DNA from: Rhizobium leguminosarum bv. trifolii WSM1325
GTDB taxonomy: Bacteria > Pseudomonadota > Alphaproteobacteria > Rhizobiales > Rhizobiaceae
Assembly (NCBI GenBank): GCA_000023185.1
Contig: CP001622.1
Span: 1,488,001-1,552,000 of the forward strand
Length of the DNA stretch: 64,000 nt
Direction: 5' to 3'
Every line of letters begins with the position of its first letter. Within the stretch, counting starts at the first letter, position 1. A model generated the notes under the pieces. It searched no databases, was not told where the DNA came from, and saw nothing but the letters and a program-made list of their open reading frames with translations. Positions 17,462 to 25,616 of the stretch are shown piece after piece. Both the position numbers and the translations under genes were made by a program.

Positions 17462-19782
17462 TTGTCGTCCTTCCGGATTTTCTCGATGCGGATTGAACGG
17501 GGGCGCTGCGGAAGGGGCTCTTCGACTTGCGACGTCCTCGCTGGAGCTGATTTGGGCTCTGGTGCCGCGCGGTGCTTGGAAGTCGAACTCTCTGGCCCAT
17601 GGTCGCCCGCCCCGGCCGGACCGGCGTCCACGTTGTCTCCAGACGTCGTGGACTGGCCGGCCCGAGGATGCGATGGCGCGAACGGATCGGGCCGCGGAGT
17701 GGTGTCGAATGCCTCGAAGGCTTCAAGGTCGCCGTAGTCCGTCGCCGCCTCGCGTGCGATGGTGAAGCTTCCGACCATCTGCTGGTCCCAGTAGTCGAGC
17801 ATGGAGCGGGTCGTGATCGGCGAGCCGATGCCTGCCGCTGACTTGCTTGCGTTTGCGAAGGCGCGGGCGCCCGCGAGCGCGGCCTGCGCAACCTTCGCGC
17901 TGATTTTCGCGGAAGGACCGAACTTTCGACGCATATACTTAAGCTGTTCCAGCCAGTCGAAAACTCTTAAGCCTTTGACGCCGTCGAGGATGCAGGGAAC
18001 CTCCATCCAGTCGTCGGAGAAGGGATCCTTCACCTGGATGCGCGAGACGTCGATCTCGTTGAATCGGACGATCACCTCGAGATCGTACCGCCGTTCGCGC
18101 TGCTGCTGGAGCCAGAGGTTCGAATACGGCAGGCCTAGGATCTTGATGCCGTCGTTGCCAACCTTGTATCGGGAGACAACGCTGAAGGCCTCGGCGTATT
18201 CCCTCTCGCCGGGGTAGCCGCGCACGGTCCCGTTGCCAAACTGCGTTCCGAAATACCAGGCCTGAAGTGGTGTCAAGCCGTAGAGCCCACGGTGCTTGGT
18301 ATTGTGGTAGCAGTCGACGATTAGCATGACCAAAAATTCGGCAAGTTGATCGTCGGTCATGTGCCGGTACTTCTGGGCGTCGTATCGGTCACGGAGAAGG
18401 ACGTTGCTGAAGGTCTGACCCGACAGCAGATGGATATAGCGTTGGTTGATCGTCCGGAAGAAGCGTTCGACGCGGCCGCGAAGATGCGGATGCTTCGAGG
18501 GCGTCACGGCGACGTTGCCAGTGTAGGAGTAGGCGGCGTGTTGAAACTCAAGCGACGTGTAGCTCGCGCCTGCATCGACGTGGATGTATTCAGCCGTGCC
18601 ACCCTGCGGCCATTTGGTCATGGTGCCGTAGAGCTTGGTCTCGTAGTCCTTGGGACGCGCGACCATTGCAAGCGTCGCAACTGCGGACGCCCCGTCAGGA
18701 GCACTCCACAGCAGCTTGGCCCCGCAAACGGACCGCGAATAGGCGTCAAGTGCGACCGACAGCCAGACGCGACCGTCGTTAGTCTCCCCGATCTTCTCCT
18801 CGATCCGTCTTTGAACGTCGGGGTGAAGATATTCCCAGATGCCGTTCTTCACGAGCAGGCGGATGACGTCGAGCTTGTGCTCGTCCATCTCGATGTATTC
18901 CAGCGGACGCATTGGCTGATAACCGTTCCGGGACATGCCGAACTTCCTGGTCACCCGGCTGGGATCGCCAGCCCTGGTCAGTTCGTTACGATAATCTCCG
19001 AGTTCGTCGATCAACCTCTGGAAGGTCCTGAGGGAAGGGACCTGATGCTCCTGCTCGCCAACGGCCTTTCGATTTTCGTTCGCCTCTGCCATCTGGGCGT
19101 AGCAGTCGAGCTTGGTCGGGCGGTCCGTGGACTGATACTTCTGCGCGTGCTCGGCGTGAAATTTGACTTCGTCGGGCGTAAAGCGAGATTTGTGCCCGAC
19201 GCCGCCGCGGTGTCGGGGGAGCAGCGATCCCGGTTCGAAGAGGTTGTTTTCGAACCGTTCGACCAGCCGGCCGAACTGCCTCGGTCCTGGGACGACCTCG
19301 CGCTTCCCCGTCTTCGGTGGAATGAGGTATTCGTTCTCGGCTCTGAACGCTTTGATGAACTTGGCGTAGCCGGCGTCGGACCGCGTGAAGAATTCTCCTG
19401 TGTCGTACCTGTCCAGTTCCAGCTCGAGGAACTCCGAAACCATGCGGGCTCGCAGAATCGTCGCCGCCGGAAGATCGAAGATCTTGGGCGACTTCATCCT
19501 CCTGTCGATGGCGTTACGGCTACTGAAGTAACCCCGCTCGCAGTCGATCTTGCTAGCGCTGAAGAGCTTGTCGACGTCCTGGAACGTGAGCGCTTCTACA
19601 CGGCGCTCCGACTTGCCGTCGACGGTTTCGAGAATGTAGCCCGCCTCCCACATGGCGGACTCTTCCTCCGTTTCACGTTCGGCACTACGGGTTTTCAAAC
19701 ACCAGTGTCGTTTGTCGAAATAGATACGGTCGTCCCTGTTTAAGCCGAACTGCGTGTAGTCTCTTCTAGCCGCGGCGGACAT
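17458..19782 (-). CDS. tniA: TnsB/TniA-family DDE transposase
   Basis: This 774-residue transposase belongs to the Mu/TniA/TnsB branch. The catalytic triad is Asp300 (YIEMDEHKLD), Asp403 (YIHVDAGASY) and Glu439 (LRGRVERFF), with 35 residues between the last two. N-terminal helix-turn-helix domains for end binding precede it (about 160-260), and a Mu C-terminal beta-barrel follows (about 530-600). The tail after residue 690 is low-complexity, acidic and proline-rich. It is probably the region that contacts TnsC. It starts 4 nt after the tnsA-like stop. All catalytic residues are intact, so the element may be active. Confidence 0.94.
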   Translation of the reverse strand: MSAAARRDYTQFGLNRDDRIYFDKRHWCLKTRSAERETEEESAMWEAGYILETVDGKSERRVEALTFQDVDKLFSASKIDCERGYFSSRNAIDRRMKSPKIFDLPAATILRARMVSEFLELELDRYDTGEFFTRSDAGYAKFIKAFRAENEYLIPPKTGKREVVPGPRQFGRLVERFENNLFEPGSLLPRHRGGVGHKSRFTPDEVKFHAEHAQKYQSTDRPTKLDCYAQMAEANENRKAVGEQEHQVPSLRTFQRLIDELGDYRNELTRAGDPSRVTRKFGMSRNGYQPMRPLEYIEMDEHKLDVIRLLVKNGIWEYLHPDVQRRIEEKIGETNDGRVWLSVALDAYSRSVCGAKLLWSAPDGASAVATLAMVARPKDYETKLYGTMTKWPQGGTAEYIHVDAGASYTSLEFQHAAYSYTGNVAVTPSKHPHLRGRVERFFRTINQRYIHLLSGQTFSNVLLRDRYDAQKYRHMTDDQLAEFLVMLIVDCYHNTKHRGLYGLTPLQAWYFGTQFGNGTVRGYPGEREYAEAFSVVSRYKVGNDGIKILGLPYSNLWLQQQRERRYDLEVIVRFNEIDVSRIQVKDPFSDDWMEVPCILDGVKGLRVFDWLEQLKYMRRKFGPSAKISAKVAQAALAGARAFANASKSAAGIGSPITTRSMLDYWDQQMVGSFTIAREAATDYGDLEAFEAFDTTPRPDPFAPSHPRAGQSTTSGDNVDAGPAGAGDHGPESSTSKHRAAPEPKSAPARTSQVEEPLPQRPRSIRIEKIRKDDK

Positions 19783-19786
19783 GCGC

Positions 19787-20638
19787 CTACTCCTTTACAA
19801 TGACGCGGATCCACGACGCCCGTGAGACGAGCACCGCCTCGGGTTCCGGATGAGCGTGAACGATGATTCCCTTGTCGAAGAGATCCCAGACGGCGGTGGA
19901 GACAGCCGACAGATACAGATCCGGCAAGGCTTCGGCGAGCTGCCAGATCCGGGCGCATCCGCCAAGCTCCAACAGTGCTGCGAGGACGCGAGCCGTGTCA
20001 GAGTCATTCAACACGTCGCGCGTGTGGAGAATGTTCCGGGCCAGGTTAACGCGAGCTTTCGTAATGTCCTGGTCCGTGACCAAAACGAAACGATCCGGGC
20101 TGTCCTTGGGAAGTTGGTTATTGAGTAGTTTCATTTCCGCGCGCGTCTCTTCGGCGCTGTCGCCCTCCGGCTTGACTGCGAACAGCGTGTACGACCCGAA
20201 CGTCGCCATACTGCCCACGTCGATGATGTGTTCCTTCGCCTTGCCTTCGACCGTGTAGCGATGCGGCCCATCTTGGGCCTTGATCCACTCGGTGTCGTGC
20301 CGGGCAAGGAGGATCGTCACGAGATCGGCTTCAAGCCCGCTCTCCATGCGGTGAAAGGTGTTGTTCTTGCGGTCGACCTTGCCGACGCGGCTCGACGCCG
20401 TCGTCTTGACGTGCACGTATTCGTCCTCCTCGACCACGGCGCCGGGCGGTGACTTCAGGGCGACGTCACGGTCGGTCGCGCCTGGCAGGGGCGGGGTGCC
20501 GCGCCAGGTTCCGATCGTCTCGTCATATTTCCCAATCTCCTGCCTTGGCCTCTGCCGTCGTGACCGCGAAGTGGGTGTGTTCGTCGACCTCTCGGTCGAA
20601 GATGTCGAAGCCCTGCGCGCGCATGTGGATCGATTCAA
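19787..20638 (-). CDS. TnsA-like endonuclease, start uncertain
   Basis: The core of this protein fits TnsA, which makes the second-strand cut in cut-and-paste Tn7-type elements. Visible features are an acidic helix (RMESGLEADLVTILL, with Glu99/Glu103), Asp140 (EHIIDVG) and Lys156 (LFAVKPEG), followed by a C-terminal winged-helix-like part (about 210-283). The longest frame starts at a TTG whose first 35 residues read as an out-of-frame shadow of a 43-residue ORF on the same strand. The real start is therefore unclear. Either an unusual start near 20535 or a frame change joining the small ORF is possible. It lies directly upstream of tnsB. Confidence 0.75.
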   Translation of the reverse strand: MNRSTCARRASTSSTERSTNTPTSRSRRQRPRQEIGKYDETIGTWRGTPPLPGATDRDVALKSPPGAVVEEDEYVHVKTTASSRVGKVDRKNNTFHRMESGLEADLVTILLARHDTEWIKAQDGPHRYTVEGKAKEHIIDVGSMATFGSYTLFAVKPEGDSAEETRAEMKLLNNQLPKDSPDRFVLVTDQDITKARVNLARNILHTRDVLNDSDTARVLAALLELGGCARIWQLAEALPDLYLSAVSTAVWDLFDKGIIVHAHPEPEAVLVSRASWIRVIVKE

Positions 20639-20654
20639 TAAGCGTGGCGATCAT
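20523..20654 (-). CDS. Small ORF upstream of the tnsA-like gene, possibly its displaced N-terminus
   Basis: A 43-residue frame starts at an ATG at 20654 with a fair ribosome site (CAGAGGGA). It ends with AEAKAGDWEI, just where the tnsA-like frame begins to read convincingly as KYDETIGTWRG. Its sequence (REVDEHTHFAVTTAEAK) looks like real protein. It is either a separate leader peptide gene or the true N-terminus of TnsA separated by a frame change. Confidence 0.45.
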   Translation of the reverse strand: MIATLIESIHMRAQGFDIFDREVDEHTHFAVTTAEAKAGDWEI

Positions 20655-20727
20655 GTCGTATCCCTCTGATGAACTTGAAAAGGCCGGGACGGTGGCGAGG
20701 CTGTCCCGACCTTGGGCTCCAACGCCG

Positions 20728-21096
20728 TTACGCGGCCACGCCAAGCAGCGGCGCGTCGAGGTCCATCAACCCCTCTTCACGGTGATGAAGCGATGCGATG
20801 CGGTTGCTGAAGGTGCGCAGCGAGCACGGATGGAGCGCATGGCTTTCCGAGCGCCAGTCGTTGAGGTCCTCGATCTCTGACTGCATGGCGGAGTAGGCCG
20901 CAAAGATGCCGAGCGCGCCTTCGACGTGCTTCATCGCGTGCTTTTTCTGGAGCGCGACGTTGGTTGCTGCGATGCGAAGCTTGTCCGCCTCAAGGTCGAG
21001 GACTTCGACGATCTCCTCGACGTCGACGACGCCGTATTCCTCGTCGAGTTCGGACAGATAGAGGCGGGGCAAGATGGAATCGATCAGGTCGAGCAT
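20728..21096 (-). CDS. Hypothetical 122-residue protein at the head of the transposition operon
   Basis: I do not recognise this protein. It starts at an ATG at 21096 with a ribosome site (AGGAG) and lies 73 bp before the small ORF and tnsA. It is mostly helical and rich in Glu, Asp and Leu (YGVVDVEEIVEVLDLEADKLRIAA). It has no membrane segment. Its position suggests an accessory or regulatory protein of the element. A longer frame starting at 21180 is less likely because its first 28 residues look non-coding. Confidence 0.6.
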   Translation of the reverse strand: MLDLIDSILPRLYLSELDEEYGVVDVEEIVEVLDLEADKLRIAATNVALQKKHAMKHVEGALGIFAAYSAMQSEIEDLNDWRSESHALHPCSLRTFSNRIASLHHREEGLMDLDAPLLGVAA

Positions 21097-21251
21097 GACT
21101 ACGTACTCCTTGTGCTGCGACAAACTTTCAGTTCGGCAGGACGACGGCGCAGCCGGGCTCGGCGCTTCGAAAGCGCGCACGAGTCCCAGGCCTGCGATGC
21201 AGTCCTGTTAGGCACGACGGGGAAATTGGCCGCGTTACGGCCGCTCGGACG

Positions 21252-21335
21252 TCAGCCTATCGGCTTCGCGACGCGTGCGAGCAGGGCGGTGGCGGCGATG
21301 GCGGTCTTAGGACCGCGGGAGAACAGCTCAATCAC
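21252..21335 (-). CDS. Possible small protein (27 residues)
   Basis: A GTG at 21335 preceded by GGAGG at good distance opens a 27-residue frame (MIELFSRGPKTAIAATALLA...). It is slightly hydrophobic and basic. It lies in the same direction as the transposition operon. Coding status rests only on the ribosome site and position. Confidence 0.3.
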   Translation of the reverse strand: MIELFSRGPKTAIAATALLARVAKPIG

Positions 21336-21409
21336 AGGCAACCTCCGAAAGGCGGTCGTCGGGCCGGGGGCGCGACGACATGGATAGACAGGCGACGGCG
21401 AACGACGCG

Positions 21410-21493
21410 TCAGGCTATCAGCGGAAATTCCGCGGTGTTCCGGGAGATGTTGCGGGTGAAAGCCGAGAAGGCTGTATTCTCGTAACCAGACAT
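21410..21493 (-). CDS. Possible small protein (27 residues)
   Basis: An ATG at 21493 with an upstream GAGGG opens a 27-residue frame (MSGYENTAFSAFTRN...), also in the direction of the transposition operon. Together with the next small ORF it may form a leader to the operon. Nothing else supports it. Confidence 0.3.
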   Translation of the reverse strand: MSGYENTAFSAFTRNISRNTAEFPLIA

Positions 21494-21887
21494 TTCGAAC
21501 CCTCATTCAGATAGTGGTGAAAGAACTTCGGGACGGCCGAACCCTCATCACGGGCACGGCGCAGCTCTGTCGACGCCTAGACGGCCAAGCGGGCAAGGGG
21601 CCCGGCTATTATCGACATGACTGCAGTCATGGCATGCTTCTCCTGTGCCAATCCGACGATACGGCGGATTTTCTGGTCACATACCATACGTAGCGGAGTG
21701 ATACACGTTATGCAAGTATATTTCGCAAGAACGATGTCGCCAGTCTAAAGGTCAAAAGGTGGCGCCTTATCAGGGTGTTGCGGCGACCTCTTGGTTACCA
21801 AATTGTCAACTATACTCGAATCCTGTGCCGATTTGAGACGTGTCTGCTGTTAGTAAGGTTCAACTGTTAGACGCAAGGATTCCCCAT
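21494..21887. other. AT-richer non-coding stretch beside the transposition operon
   Basis: About 390 bp without a gene, clearly AT-richer than its surroundings in 21640-21860. It contains ATAC-N11-GTAT within the stretch around 21700-21725, and a GGTCAAAAGGTGGC segment near 21750 that partly resembles the inverted form of the repeats at 9214-9310. It should hold the operon promoter and may contain the right end of the element. No terminal repeat could be fixed by eye. Confidence 0.35.
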
Positions 21888-22697
21888 TTATGGAGCCGGA
21901 GCGAGGACCTCGCGCACCACGTCGGCCTGTTCGTCCATCGATGCATCAGACCCTTCGATATGCCATGGCGATCTGACGATCGTCTTCCACACCGCGTTCT
22001 CGGTCAGAAGCTTGACACGCGCAAATCCTTCGGAAGCCGGAACGGCAGCCAAGCCGATCTGGTCAAGGGAAAGCGCGAACGTCCGCGCGATCTGCGTCGC
22101 CGCCCAGTCAGGATCTTCGACCTGCCAGGCGGCAAGGACACCGTGGCGGATGCCGGGGGCGCGGCGGTCGAGCACCGACACCACTTCCAGCGGGTTGCCA
22201 TGGACGGCGCCGACCAGGATCTGGTCGGGCCTGTCGTGAGACCAGAGAATATGGCACCAGCCCTCCCGGATGTCGGTCGGCTGAGGATCGTCTTCGGACG
22301 TGGATGACCTATAAGCCTGGAGAATGTCGGGGAGAGCCATCTCGTCGAGACGCTCGAAGATGTCGCTGGCGGCCTCCGACCGGCGGTCCAGCTCCTTGAG
22401 CCGTCTGAGGCACTCGTAGATGTCGTGCGCCAGAGCTCTCGACGGCTGGCCCAGATGGTTGGCTAGCGTGAACCAGTCGCGCGTGCTCTCGCCGGCGACG
22501 GAGCGAAAGGCGACTTCGAGCGTTCCGAGGGCAAACTGCCAGTCTTTCGCATTGACGTTTTTCGTCCCGTCGATGACGCCCAGAAGCCGCTTCGCGCTAG
22601 GACGGCGACGATCGATATCGGACTGCCGCTCGGGATAAAGCCCCCAGCCGTTGGTGAAAGGATAGTTGTTCGGCGCATTCATGAGCCTGATCGACAT
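21888..22697 (-). CDS. Hypothetical protein with a possible divergent GIY-YIG (T5orf172-like) domain
   Basis: This is a 269-residue cytosolic protein. Residues about 150-215 (GWCHILWSHDRPDQILVGAV, then HGVLAAWQVEDPDWAATQIARTF) have the strand-strand-helix rhythm of T5orf172-type GIY-YIG nucleases: GW-C-H-I-L for GIY, LVGAV for the second strand, and a late acidic/helical part. The usual catalytic tyrosine and arginine are not clear, so it may be an inactive or distant relative. The first 140 residues are not recognised. The start has an upstream GGAAGG. It follows the PIN gene on the same strand by 74 bp. Confidence 0.5.
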   Translation of the reverse strand: MSIRLMNAPNNYPFTNGWGLYPERQSDIDRRRPSAKRLLGVIDGTKNVNAKDWQFALGTLEVAFRSVAGESTRDWFTLANHLGQPSRALAHDIYECLRRLKELDRRSEAASDIFERLDEMALPDILQAYRSSTSEDDPQPTDIREGWCHILWSHDRPDQILVGAVHGNPLEVVSVLDRRAPGIRHGVLAAWQVEDPDWAATQIARTFALSLDQIGLAAVPASEGFARVKLLTENAVWKTIVRSPWHIEGSDASMDEQADVVREVLAPAP

Positions 22698-22771
22698 GGA
22701 AGCCTTCCGTCTGGGAGTTCACCCAAACGTCGCCCCGCGTCCAGCAAGTTACAAAACGCCGGCTCGGAATG

Positions 22772-23368
22772 TCACGGCCCTATGGGTCTGGCGCGCTCGA
22801 ACGATCTCAGTGGCCTTTCGTCGTCGTTTGCCGGTGCGCCGAGATACCATCGAGGCGGTGGCTCGACGTGCCATACATCCGCTCGCGGATCATAGACGCC
22901 AGGTATCGGAAAGTGTTGGTGGATCAGGCAGAAGTCCGCCGGGTTCAAAGTTGCGATAGGTAGCTGATGGGCGATGGAAAGCGCCGCCAGCATGGCGTCG
23001 CAACCCAGGTTGACGCGATCCTGCTTGATCATCCTCCCATGCCGATCCCTCCGTTCGGGCGTATAGAAGAAGTGCCGGAGAGGCGGATGGGCGGCCATCG
23101 CTCCAAGAGTGCGGGCAGCGGCGACGTCCATCTCCGGCTGGACCATTCTGCTGGAGAGGAATTCCTCGAACCAGCTCAGGAGTTCCAAGGCCTTTTGCAA
23201 GTTGTGTCGCCGGACCGCGCGGATCCCGACCTCCGTCTCGTAGATCGTGATCCACGACACGGCGAGCGACCCTCGCGGCATTTCCGCCAGCCACTCCCAG
23301 ATCCAGTCTGGAGGATCTGGGAGGTACGCCGTGCTGATGATGTTGGTATCGACCAGTATCTGCCCCAC
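22772..23368 (-). CDS. PIN-domain (VapC/FitB-like) toxin-type ribonuclease
   Basis: This 198-residue protein has a PIN domain with the expected acidic residues: Asp7 (ILVDTNII), Glu44/Glu46 (IYETEVG), Asp124 (GCDAMLAAL) and Asp145 (NPADF). FitB-like PIN proteins are RNases that act as toxins with a small antitoxin. The last 45 residues extend beyond the usual domain. A Phd-like gene lies just upstream but on the opposite strand, which is unusual for a toxin-antitoxin pair. Confidence 0.85.
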   Translation of the reverse strand: MGQILVDTNIISTAYLPDPPDWIWEWLAEMPRGSLAVSWITIYETEVGIRAVRRHNLQKALELLSWFEEFLSSRMVQPEMDVAAARTLGAMAAHPPLRHFFYTPERRDRHGRMIKQDRVNLGCDAMLAALSIAHQLPIATLNPADFCLIHQHFPIPGVYDPRADVWHVEPPPRWYLGAPANDDERPLRSFERARPIGP

Positions 23369-23473
23369 CAGACCGCCGCTTTCAGTTGTTGGTCCCTTAA
23401 ACTGAAAGGTATGCTACCGGTGCGACGCCTGTTAAAATGTTACCAAGCGAATCTTTGTTAAGTGGTGAATGGA

Positions 23474-23656
23474 ATGGGCGCGGTTTGGACGGTTAAAGAG
23501 ATCGAAGGAAACCTTCCTCAGGTTCTCGAACAGGCGAGAACCGTTGGTCCACAGCGTATCCGCGACGCGACGGGTATTTATGTGCTCAAGGTCGAAGACG
23601 ATTTCACCAAGCCAGACGCCGCCGAATCGCTGCTGAAGGTGCGTCCGAAAGGCTAG
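23474..23656 (+). CDS. Phd/YefM-like antitoxin
   Basis: This 60-residue protein resembles the N-terminal DNA-binding part of Phd/YefM antitoxins (VWTVKEIEGNLPQVLEQARTVGPQRI). The C-terminal toxin-binding tail is short. It is divergent from the PIN gene across about 105 bp. Either the two form an inverted pair with a shared operator, or this is the remnant of another module. The frame runs directly into a decayed gene after its stop. Confidence 0.65.
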   Translation: MGAVWTVKEIEGNLPQVLEQARTVGPQRIRDATGIYVLKVEDDFTKPDAAESLLKVRPKG

Positions 23657-23910
23657 ATTTCGGCGCCCAGCAAGCAAGGATTCGCTAACCATATTCGCCG
23701 TTTTGGCCGCTACAGCATCGGCAGCACGGCGGATGGCCTCAAATCCGAGGCCGATGGCTCACTGACGATCCTCGCCCAGAACGATACTGGCCGACGAAGG
23801 TCAGCTCGTCGCCATCTGGTACGAAATTTAAGCAATTCCCGGCAAGGCAGAAGCCCGCCCGCTTCAATCTCGACAAGGTCATCGAGCAGTTGTCGGCGCC
23901 GCCGAACTAG
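23657..23910 (+). pseudogene. Decayed DUF1214/DUF1254-like gene fragment
   Basis: After the antitoxin stop, the frame reads SKQGFANHIRRFGRYSIGST, then GLKSEADGSLTILAQND. This resembles the C-terminal part of DUF1214/DUF1254 proteins, but it lacks a start and soon changes frame. A second frame then runs to a stop at 23910. Only this fragment is visible. The following 280 bp to 24189 holds no recognisable gene. Confidence 0.5.
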
Positions 23911-24189
23911 ATCAGCTCCCGGCAAGACGCCCATCCTTGCCAATGGCATTCATATGGGAACCAGCAGCCATGTCTCGCGTCCACGAACCTCAGTGACCGC
24001 CAATAACGCTCAGCCGTACCTTCTCAAAATGTCGTCCAAGACCTTCTCAACGAGAAAGTCTTCTTTTCCGACAAAGCGGGATATCTCAATATGATCGTCT
24101 TCAAAATACGGAGATCGCTTTGCGCTCTCCCACGACCGTGGCCGTGATATCAATCGTGCCGGGCCGCTACATCCGATCACGGCGAAATT

Positions 24190-25311
24190 TCACTGAGGAG
24201 AGGAAAGGACGCGGTCACGTTCAGCGACTTGACGGGTCTGGACCGGCCAAAGAGCGTAGTCGCCGCCGAGTTCGCGATTGGCATGTAGCGGCCAGTTGGG
24301 ATCGTTGAGCGCGCCCCGCGCTAAAGCTATGAAATCTGTATCGCCGTTCGCAATGAACGCTTCGGCTTCAAAGGCATCGCCCAGTAGTCCGACTGCGATG
24401 GTCGGAATGCCGGCGCCTTGTTTTATCGCCCTAGCGAACGGGACTTGATAGGCTGGAGCGGACCTAATGCGGCCCTGAGCAAAGCCGCCGCTAGAGCAAT
24501 CGATAGCATCAACACCACGTGCCTTCAGTTCCGCGGCCAGCGCAACGCTGTCGTCCACCTGCCAGCCGTCGGCATTGTTGTCACTGACCGAGAGGCGAAC
24601 GATGAGCGGTTTTTCGGCTGGCCACACGCTGCGGACGGCTTCGGTGACTTCCAGAACCAGCCGCGTTCGATTTAGTCGGCTACCGCCATATTCATCAGTT
24701 CGATGGTTGGCGAGCGGCGACAGAAATTGATTGAGCAGGTACCCATGCGCGGCATGGATTTCAACCGTGTCAAAGCCTGCCTGGTTGGCGCGCGTAGCAG
24801 CCGCCGCGAATCCGTCGACCACACGGCGGATGCCGTCTCTGTCGAGTGCTTTAGGGACCTGATAGTCAGCGTTGGCTGGGTCGTTCGAATGAGCGCTCGG
24901 CCCTACGGGGACCCAGTGCTCGAAACCAACAGCGCGGCGCTGCTCTTCTGTTGCTGGCTGATCTGCCTTATCCCGCCAAACCGGCGTCGAGGCTTTGCGG
25001 CCTGCATGGCCAAGTTGAATGCCCACGGCGGCACCCTGGCCATGCAGGAAATTGACGATCCGGGCAAGCGGGGCAATGTGCTCGTCCTTCCATAGACCGA
25101 GGTCGGCATACGAAATGCGCCCTTCGGGCAGGACCCCTGTGGCCTCAACCAGAACCAGGCCGAAGCCTCCCATTCCGAAGCGCCCCAAATGTACATAATG
25201 CCATTCATTGGCAAAGCCATCCTGAGCCGAATACTGGCACATTGGGGAAACGACTGTGCGGTTGCGCAGCGTGACACCACGCAGGGTGATCGGTGAAAAG
25301 AGCGTGGACAT
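24190..25311 (-). CDS. NADH:flavin oxidoreductase, Old Yellow Enzyme family (YqjM/NamA-like)
   Basis: This 373-residue FMN enzyme should reduce activated C=C bonds of enones, quinones or nitro compounds with NAD(P)H. YqjM-class features are the N-terminal FSPITLRGVTLRNRTVVSPMCQYS, with the FMN-contact Cys; then IQLGHAGRKAS with its His; HAAHGYLLNQFLSPLAN in the middle; and GLALRGALNDP-like ALARGALNDPNWPLHA near the end. No partner gene is adjacent on the same strand. The HxlR regulator downstream of its start may respond to similar electrophiles. Confidence 0.93.
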   Translation of the reverse strand: MSTLFSPITLRGVTLRNRTVVSPMCQYSAQDGFANEWHYVHLGRFGMGGFGLVLVEATGVLPEGRISYADLGLWKDEHIAPLARIVNFLHGQGAAVGIQLGHAGRKASTPVWRDKADQPATEEQRRAVGFEHWVPVGPSAHSNDPANADYQVPKALDRDGIRRVVDGFAAAATRANQAGFDTVEIHAAHGYLLNQFLSPLANHRTDEYGGSRLNRTRLVLEVTEAVRSVWPAEKPLIVRLSVSDNNADGWQVDDSVALAAELKARGVDAIDCSSGGFAQGRIRSAPAYQVPFARAIKQGAGIPTIAVGLLGDAFEAEAFIANGDTDFIALARGALNDPNWPLHANRELGGDYALWPVQTRQVAERDRVLSSPQ

Positions 25312-25462
25312 GAGGGCCGCCAGTTACAATTGGAAGGAAAATACGCGGCTAGATGCGCATCACTATGCTGCCTTGGCAACCCCCGATATGCAGATGCAGG
25401 TCACCCGGCCAAGTCACGTGGCACGCCATTCGTTGGCGACTGTCGCCATCGACTAACGTTCG

Positions 25463-25606
25463 CTATTGGCGCATTGTTGCCATAAGACGCCCATCCGCAA
25501 GCCAGCGATGTCGCTCCGACGCCTTCATTCTAAGGATGTCCTGGATCTCGCGAGGGATGGCTTCGGCGAGCTTGCAGCGAACCACGGCGCTCCGGTTCGA
25601 CGAGAA
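25463..25606 (-). pseudogene. Open fragment resembling the tail of a lost gene
   Basis: A 47-codon stretch with no start reads convincingly as protein (VVRCKLAEAIPREIQDILRM, then ASERHRWLADGRL). It is closed by a TAG at 25463 and preceded by an in-frame stop. I do not recognise the family. The rest of the 300-bp gap between the Old Yellow Enzyme and the HxlR gene shows nothing. Confidence 0.3.
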
Positions 25607-25616
25607 CTAGCGTGGC

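Noticed and set aside
18346..19743. 465-codon open frame on the plus strand opposite the transposase
   Set aside because: It mirrors the codon structure of the transposase, has no domain sense and no ribosome site. The transposase has intact catalytic residues.
25353..25610. 85-codon plus-strand frame between the Old Yellow Enzyme and HxlR
   Set aside because: Its composition is basic and tryptophan-rich without motif; the opposite strand reads better in part.
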